Source: Anniella stebbinsi
Lineage: Eukaryota; Chordata; Lepidosauria; Squamata; Anniellidae
NCBI GenBank assembly: GCA_029215795.1
Contig: JARDYH010000003.1
Coordinates: 63,030,609 to 63,094,608, forward strand
DNA length: 64,000 nt
Direction: 5' to 3'
A program made the position numbers and the translations under genes. The notes below the pieces were generated by a model. It ran no database searches and had not been told where the DNA came from. It worked only from the letters and a program-made list of their open reading frames with translations. Shown here in pieces: positions 57,734 to 64,000 of this stretch (positions within the stretch are counted from its first letter, which is position 1; every line of letters begins with the position of its first letter).

Positions 57734-60098
57734 GATAGATCAGAGAGAGAGAGAAAGAGAGAGGTTTGGTTTGGAGAGATTTTGTTTGCATTCGAACAAT
57801 CACAATGAGGGAAGGACTCATTGTGACTTCTGCCCCCACCCACCCCCATGTGTGCCACACGCATGCCTGCTGTTTACATAATCCCCATCATGCAGTGGGG
57901 GTTGCATGTCATCCAAACTAGGCATGGTGGGGGTGGCTTTGTAACCAGCCTACAACCTCTGCTGCACATCTTGGGTTTTAGGGTGGATACGAAGCCACCC
58001 CTGGTGCAGCACACACTTGTTTCAGACAACACACCAACCCATACTTCATTGCAGAGAAATATGCAAATGGCAGTCACGTGTGCAGCATGTGCGGGGGCAG
58101 GGAAGAAGTCATGATGACTTTTTGCCCTGCTGCAATCATCCAAACACAGCCAATACATAGAGCTTGCCCACCCCTTTCCATTTTCTTCGTATCACACATG
58201 CTTTTATAAACCATCCTATTTCCCTCCCATCACCTTTCATACCATTTTTCATGCTGCTACTGAGAATGAAAGATTTTGCTGAAGACAGCAAATGTGTGAA
58301 GATTAAATGTATTTATTTTCACATTGTATTCCAATACTGGCTACAAATGGAGGTGTAATCAGAGACAGGCTCTCAAGGACAACATTTGTGGTATCCTTTG
58401 CTGCTGTCCTTCACACTTTGTTCCCAATGCTGAGCTGAACATGAACCTGCCTGGTAGCAGCTGTACTACCACTGCTGCAAAGAATTTTTATGTTTGCTAA
58501 TAATCACCGAGACCAAGATAAAATATGTTTTTTGGAAGTACCGCCAGCCAATCTCAGCTCCATGGCATCTGCCCCCACAACTGGAGAGAGACACGAGCAA
58601 CTAGAAACATGAATTTTCCATGTACACTCATTATAGTTTTATAGGCACAAATAAAATGCTGTGCATGTACCCATAAAAGTGTAATGGTGAAGCAGGCCTC
58701 AATATTGCCAACACCATGTAGTGTTAAGTTGGCCCTGATGATTTGTTTATATAGAGAGGCATTAACCTTTATTGTCATAGCTAAACAAAGTCATGAAAGT
58801 CATACACAGAAACTTAAAACATAGCTTTCCTCCTTTCATTGTAGTAAAGATGGGCCAGATTCAATTAGACCAGTGGCTCTTCTAGTTCAATGTCGTTATA
58901 TTGATAAGGAAAGCCTCTGGCAACAACTGCTGGCTAAGTTATGTCATGCATGCTCAGTTTCACTCTGAAGCTGGAATGTTGCCAATACTCCAAGGTTTTC
59001 AGAGGAATTCTGTTACATAGGGCTTCTGTGTGCAATGCCTTTTCCTTTAGTTATGGAATATGACCTCACAAGGTGCGACTACAGGTGTCTCTCCATGCTC
59101 ATGATTGGGCATTCACAGAAGTTTGTGGGTTCTTTACATGACATTGTCAACCTCCAGGACATCATCTGCTCTTTTCCCTGTTTATTCCGCTTTCAAAACA
59201 ATTGGAGATAAGCTGGAATTTTTAAAAAAAACGGGATACCAGCAGTGTGAAATGCTGACGTAGAGCTATAATTTGGTCACTAGGTGGCGGTGTTTCATTG
59301 AAAATATAGAAACACCCAGTAAAGCTGCGGAGAAGGGCATTTTCAATTCCATTTCATGGGTTCATCACCTAAAGGAGCCCATCCTAATCACGCCACAGAA
59401 ATGGAAGCTGAAAGCCCCAGTAAGGATGCAATTTCCCCCCATAATTTAGAGAAGCTGTACATGTTACTACATGGATTGGAACCCTAGCATGTGGGGGTAG
59501 GGAAACTTTAATCTTTTGTCTATCTTCCCACTGTGGTTCTAATTTGGATCTGGCACCCCATGTCTCCAATTTACATTGCCAAAAAGGCATCCACCACTCA
59601 AAGATCCTAATACATATGGGGACCCAGGAGCTTACTTTTGAGTTTAAAAAAAAAACATTCAGTTTGATCCTGAGAGAATTTGTGCATTCCAAAGGGGTGG
59701 AATGCACAGGTGGAGAAAACTGAAGGATACAGGCCTTTCTGAAAGCAGAAATGCTGCCCAAGGCCCCAATCCTTGCACTTACTTTCTGTGTGGTAGGAGG
59801 TGTAAGGATTGTATCTCACACTAGTGGTATATTCACACATTACACTGAACATGTGTTCACATTCTATGTATGCTTATCAAGATGATTATGAGACTATAGC
59901 TCTATTAAGTCATTCTCATAATGTATAAGCTCAGTAGCTCTACCCCTCCCTTGCCGTTCTCAACGCTTTCTACATAGGGAGGGCAACTGTCTGCAGAGGA
60001 CAGCTTCTTCTATCTGTGGAAGTTCTCCCCTCCATGCACCCACACCTTTCCTTGCTCAACAAAAAATGTCCCATTCTGTCCTATCACCCTAGAAGTAA
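57734..60098. other. Intergenic with GA-rich tract and repeat Y fragment
   Basis: GAGAGAGAGAAAGAGAGAGG at 57743 is followed by the element-like sequence also seen after 50637. Repeat Y, copy 3 (partial), is at 59098-59320. The rest has no recognised content. Confidence 0.55.
59098..59320 (+). repeat. Unclassified dispersed repeat Y, partial copy 3
   Basis: CATTCACAGAAGTTTGTGGG, TCAACCTCCAGGACATCATC and TGCTCTTTTCCCTG align with the first part of 17213-17541. The end part is missing or too diverged. Confidence 0.5.
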
Positions 60099-60340
60099 TA
60101 GGGTGACCATATGAAAAGGGGAACAGGGCTCCAGTAGAGGAATCCTTTGGTGAGTTGACCCACACACCTCTTTGCAGGGGGGGGGGGGGGAAGGAGGAAG
60201 TTATGTCAACAGCTGGGAGATGGGTTAAACAGAATGAGAGAGAGAGCTCTCACTGTTTAACCCATCCTCCCAACTGTTGACATAAGGGCTCCCAAAAAAG
60301 GGGTATGTGTGGGTCAACTCACCGGAGGATTTCTCTAGCA
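60099..60340. mobile_element. Fold-back element with GGGTGACCATATG start
   Basis: The left end is TAGGGTGACCATATGAAAAG. Two nested arm pairs follow: GGTGAGTTGACCCACACAC (60149) with GTGTGGGTCAACTCACC (60308), and GATGGGTTAAACAG (60220) with CTGTTTAACCCATC (60252). The right outer end seems lost. The interior is unrelated to the other GGGTGACC elements. Confidence 0.65.
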
Positions 60341-61964
60341 AAACAATGAGGCTCAGATTCTTCATAAGGCAACACATGACCAGGGCATCCATGTGGGTGC
60401 ATGGAGGGTAAGTTGTGAGCAAATACAATTTATGACATTGCATAACATCATCACTGATTACGGGGCAGTTGAAGCATCAATGTTTGAGCAACCAAAAGAT
60501 AGCCTTGACTATGATCTTAAACTGGCAGGGTGTTTTCTGTTTTTTACAATTATGTTACTCATAATAACAGGTGATTATGTCCAGCTGTTATGCAGCAAAG
60601 ATCTGTGGGTAATCAGCTAGAGGTTTCCTGAGAAACTTATTTATGTATCCACTTCATTAAAAACATGTTTCTTTACTGCATGGAAATGTCATTAAAGCCA
60701 TCTCTGAACCACCTGTTTCTTTTTAAATGAAAATTACTCACCTCTATTTTTATCACCTGACTACAACACCATTCTGCAGCTGACTGTACTCTACTAAACT
60801 TCCCAGTTCTTGCCAAGGATACAGATGGTGATGTTGTGATTCAGATGTCCTTTTAAATTCAGCGAGGTTGAGTTAGGACTATTAAGTGCTGGCAGCTGTC
60901 AGAAAACAGGGAGAAACATATTAAAGCATAAGATGTTAATAGGTATGTTAAAGGGATTATGACTTTAAATTCTTTGTATCATTTTGTAATTGCTTTGATA
61001 TTTAGAACATTGTATCGAATGTGAAAATATTACATTAACCTTCATTAATGTGTCAATTACAACATACTAGGCACACTAGACATTATGTATAACAAAGAAG
61101 CATAAAAAACCCTGTAAAATTGCTCTTTTCTGCTGAGCAGGTATGTATAGGATTGTAGTACAATCCTATACATCTCTACTCAGACATATTTTCCACTGAG
61201 CTGAATGGGGCTTACTCCAGGTAAGCAGGTACAGGATTGCAGCCTAAATTTAAATTGCAAATCTATGTTTAAAAGCAATGTTGTAATATGCCTTCACCTA
61301 CACAGATTGGTCTTAAGGGCTGGGTTTTTTTTCCTGTGGTTACATAAATGCACACAATCTCACATTACTTTTTTTTAGACACAGAATGACTCCCATGAAT
61401 CACTCCCACAGTATAGATGAGTAATATACACAAGGGACTCTTCGATAGACCGTCAAGCAAAAACTGAGAAAGTCATATGATAGCCATAGGATGCTATCTT
61501 GACAAGCGAGATGATCTTATTGCCTCTTTGATCTTGTGGGATAATTATGAGATGGAAATTTAAAAATCTCGTTTCTCAAATGCCAGCTCAATACAGTAAC
61601 CAGGACTGGCAACAACTGCCCTCAAGGGTAGGCATTATGGGTGCCAACTGAAGGCCATGCTCCACTCGAAGGCCCACTAGAAACTCCTGGATCCTCCTGC
61701 CCCTGCTGTTGTTGCCTGCTCACATGCTTTCTCCAAGTGAGAATGCAGTAATAGGAGTGAAGAGAAGGAGCTGTAGCCTCCATACTTTTTGGCAGGTAGT
61801 GTTTGTTAGGCCCGAAAGGAGAGGAAGGCAGCAACAGTGGTGAGGTAGCGGAAGTGGCTCCACTCGGGGAGGAAAGCATCTTACCAATGGGCTCTACCAA
61901 GACATTTTGCTGCCTGAGGCAAATGGCAATATTCTCAACCTCCAGTTAACATCATAGCACCAGG
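60341..61964. other. Intergenic; short palindromic repeat near 61160-61245
   Basis: CAATCCTATACATCTCTACT..GGGGCTTACTCCAGG..GTACAGGATTGCAGCC belongs to the family of 40125-40242. No genes are recognised. Confidence 0.6.
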
Positions 61965-62270
61965 TAGGGTGACCAGATAAAATCCAGGTCAGGGCTCATG
62001 TAACTTTAACAGTTGTAGAGAAAAGGGAATTTCAGCCAGTGTCATTTGTATGCAGTTAGTTCCTGGTGAAATTCCCTCTTCATCACAACAGTTAAAGGTG
62101 CAGGCACTATACTAGAGTGATCATATACAAAAGAAGGCAGGGCCCCTGCAACTTTAACAGTTGTGATGAAGAGGGAATTTCACCAGGAACTAATTGTATA
62201 CAAATGACACTGGCTGAAATTCCCTTTTCTCTACAACTGTTAAAGTTACATGAGCCCTGACCTGGGCTCA
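61965..62270. mobile_element. Palindromic fold-back element, about 306 bp
   Basis: It starts TAGGGTGACCAGATAAAATC. CAGGGCTCATGTAACTTTAA faces TTAAAGTTACATGAGCCCTG, and the two halves meet near 62113 at AGAGTGATCATATACAAAAG, which resembles another outer end. The right terminal GGTCACCCT is missing. Confidence 0.75.
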
Positions 62271-63102
62271 TGTAACTTCACCATGGCCAGTGAAGTTATT
62301 TGGGCACCTGAGGCAGAAAATTCCACAAGTGCCTCCCTATCCCGCCCCCAGTTATAAAATACAGTAGAGTGGATCCAAGTTTAGTCATACTTAGAGCAGA
62401 CCTATTGAAATTAATGTAACTTAAGTTAGGATTGGATCTGACTCAATAACAGATGGTTAACCTGCTGCCTCTTCATGACCTTAACATTCTGCTGCCTGAG
62501 GTAGTCACTCCCCCCAATGGTAGAGCCGACTTGTGGTCATACAGAAGCTGAAACCAGCACTGACAATTGCAATATTTAATTGACTTAATTTATTGAGGCT
62601 CTGTGCCAATGCTTGAAGAACTCACCGTGAAAAGAAAAATCCTGCAAAAAGAATGGCAAATTGGTAGATTTGCTTGTCTGAAGAAATTGGCCCTGTAGTA
62701 GTAGTAATGCATCATAGGACAAACACTGTGCTATGAGGGGAATGTCTGTGCCCACTGGCCACAATCTACCAGGAACATCTCATACCTATGCTCCACTGAA
62801 ACAAAGGGGTTTGGGGTAATTCATAGCTGTGTTGAAGTCAGGCACAACTTGGTCCTCTGCAATTGCCATTCATTTCAATGCATCTTGAACAGAAAAAAAA
62901 ATACATGGCAAGAATGGTGCCCATTCTCTGGGGTCAATTAGTACTTGGTTTCCCAGTACTACAAATACAGTTTTGTTCTATTGGAAAGAAGAACCCTGAA
63001 TGAAATATAAAAGCATGGATGTTTACAAATATCAGTAGCTTAGATCCAGACGTAGTCATGCTTCTAGTAGACCCACTGACATCAGTGGAACACGAGTTAG
63101 TC

Positions 63103-63104
<2 letters not shown>
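62271..63104. other. Intergenic, no feature recognised
   Basis: It begins with a second short copy of GGCTCATGTAACTTCACC after the fold-back element. The rest is featureless. Confidence 0.5.
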
Positions 63105-63145
<41 letters not shown>

Positions 63146-63265
63146 TATTACATTTATATACCACCCCATAGCCGAAGCTCTCTGGGAGGTTTACAAAGAT
63201 TAAAAGATTGAACACCAAAAAGACAATATACAAAATTTAAAACCATAAACATAAAACAACTGACA
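63105..63265 (-). mobile_element. LINE 3' tail, family A-like, with (TTA)n
   Basis: A (TTA)n run (63105-63147) is followed by ACATTTATATACCACCCCAT, AGCCGAAGCTCTCTGGGAGG and an A-rich stretch. It is like 45611-45740 but has the (ATT)n-type tail otherwise seen on family B. Confidence 0.8.
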
Positions 63266-63818
63266 TTTAAAACATTTTAAACTGTTAAGCCTGGCCACAC
63301 TGTCATCAAAACCTCAACTTGAGCTCTTAAAATTTGTCAATTTGTCCCATTGATTCAGGGGTTCTATTCTAAGCCTCAAAATAGCCATAAGGGAAGTGCA
63401 CAAATCCTATATCCCACCCATTCTACTCTGTGAAAGTACTAATCAAGGGACACAGAGGTTAAATTCCTGACACAGGTGACACAGGAAACCTACAAAAGAA
63501 CCAGGAATTGTCTCATTTCCCTGATAACTTGAATACACTTAGTGTTTTCCCCCTCTGCCCTCAGTTGTTTCATTCTGGAAATCTACAACATCAGCAGCCA
63601 TTACTTAATGTCTAGGCATTTTAAACAATGGCTAATGCATGACCAAGGGATTGCCATAATTTCTGCAACATCAAAACTGAGTCTTCCCACAACCCGTATC
63701 AGATGAGAAAAACAGTGGCCTACTTCCAAGCAGGCTACTAATATCCAACCATTCCCTAGAAGAACCAAGTGAAGAACCACATGGGCTACATAGAGTCAAG
63801 AAGATGCAAGGGAAGTGT
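63266..63818. other. Intergenic, no feature recognised
   Basis: No repeat or gene limits are visible. Confidence 0.5.
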
Positions 63819-63947
63819 CGGGTTTCCCAGTCCCTCAGGCAAGCACACATTCTGGCAAATTGACACAGGGCACCAAATCACCACTGATTTGGATGTCCCG
63901 TCTTAGTTTGCCAGAATGTGTGCTTGCCTGAGGGAGCGGAAAACCTA
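63819..63947. repeat. Inverted repeat with ~40-base arms
   Basis: CAGGCAAGCACACATTCTGG, continuing CAAA, faces TTTGCCAGAATGTGTGCTTG with a perfect core. The outer parts pair imperfectly (CGGGTTTCCCAGTCCCT against AGGGAGCGGAAAACC). The loop is about 47 bases. It may be the arms of a small DNA transposon. Confidence 0.8.
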
Positions 63948-64000
63948 ACCGGGAGTCTCTATCTCAGGATTGTCAGTAATTGGGATAGGAGAGGAAACAG

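Overview
This window is vertebrate nuclear DNA, most likely from a squamate reptile (lizard or snake). It has spliced exons with canonical GT..AG borders. One host gene is recognised, surrounded by dense interspersed repeats. The squamate call rests on the repeat mix: intact L2/CR1-type LINEs, a tRNA-derived SINE, and many palindromic DNA-transposon derivatives. It is an inference, and no species can be named.

The host gene is SLC38A4 (SNAT4, a sodium-coupled neutral amino acid transporter) on the + strand. Fourteen coding exons lie between 4749 and 18147. Their reading phases join without error and give 512 residues plus a split codon, ending at a TAA stop. The first ~40 residues and the start codon are not in the window, so 1-4748 is read as an intron of this gene. 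A 3' UTR follows, with possible poly(A) signals at 18703, 19030 and 20308. The expressed copy looks intact. It has one unusual feature, an in-frame 9-bp tandem duplication (Phe-Asp-Thr twice) before transmembrane segment 8.

From 21.4 to 38.6 kb lies a LINE-rich block. (1) An L2/CR1-type LINE on the - strand (about 21.42-24.84 kb) is nearly full length but broken by a stop and a frame loss. (2) A full-length L1 on the - strand (26124-35201) is bounded by a 16-bp target-site duplication and has decayed ORF1 and ORF2. (3) A nearly pristine L2/CR1-type LINE on the + strand is inserted into that L1. It carries an uninterrupted 1012-codon endonuclease plus reverse transcriptase ORF (27809-30847), and its 5' leader holds a repeated 282-bp unit. 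(4) A 5'-truncated, frameshifted LINE of another clade lies on the + strand (about 35.86-38.6 kb).

From about 38.6 kb to the end I see no host gene. This part holds non-autonomous DNA transposons (several are long palindromes with termini like GGGTGACCAGAT, one is a Tc1/mariner-like MITE flanked by TA, one is very CpG-rich), LINE 3'-tail fragments, microsatellites, and short unclassified repeats seen in two or three copies in this window. A hammerhead-ribozyme-like motif sits near 47.85 kb on the - strand, in what may be a Penelope-like fragment. I found no rRNA, tRNA gene, CRISPR array or recognisable provirus. Nothing seen amounts to a clearly new biological system; the strongest leads are listed as findings.
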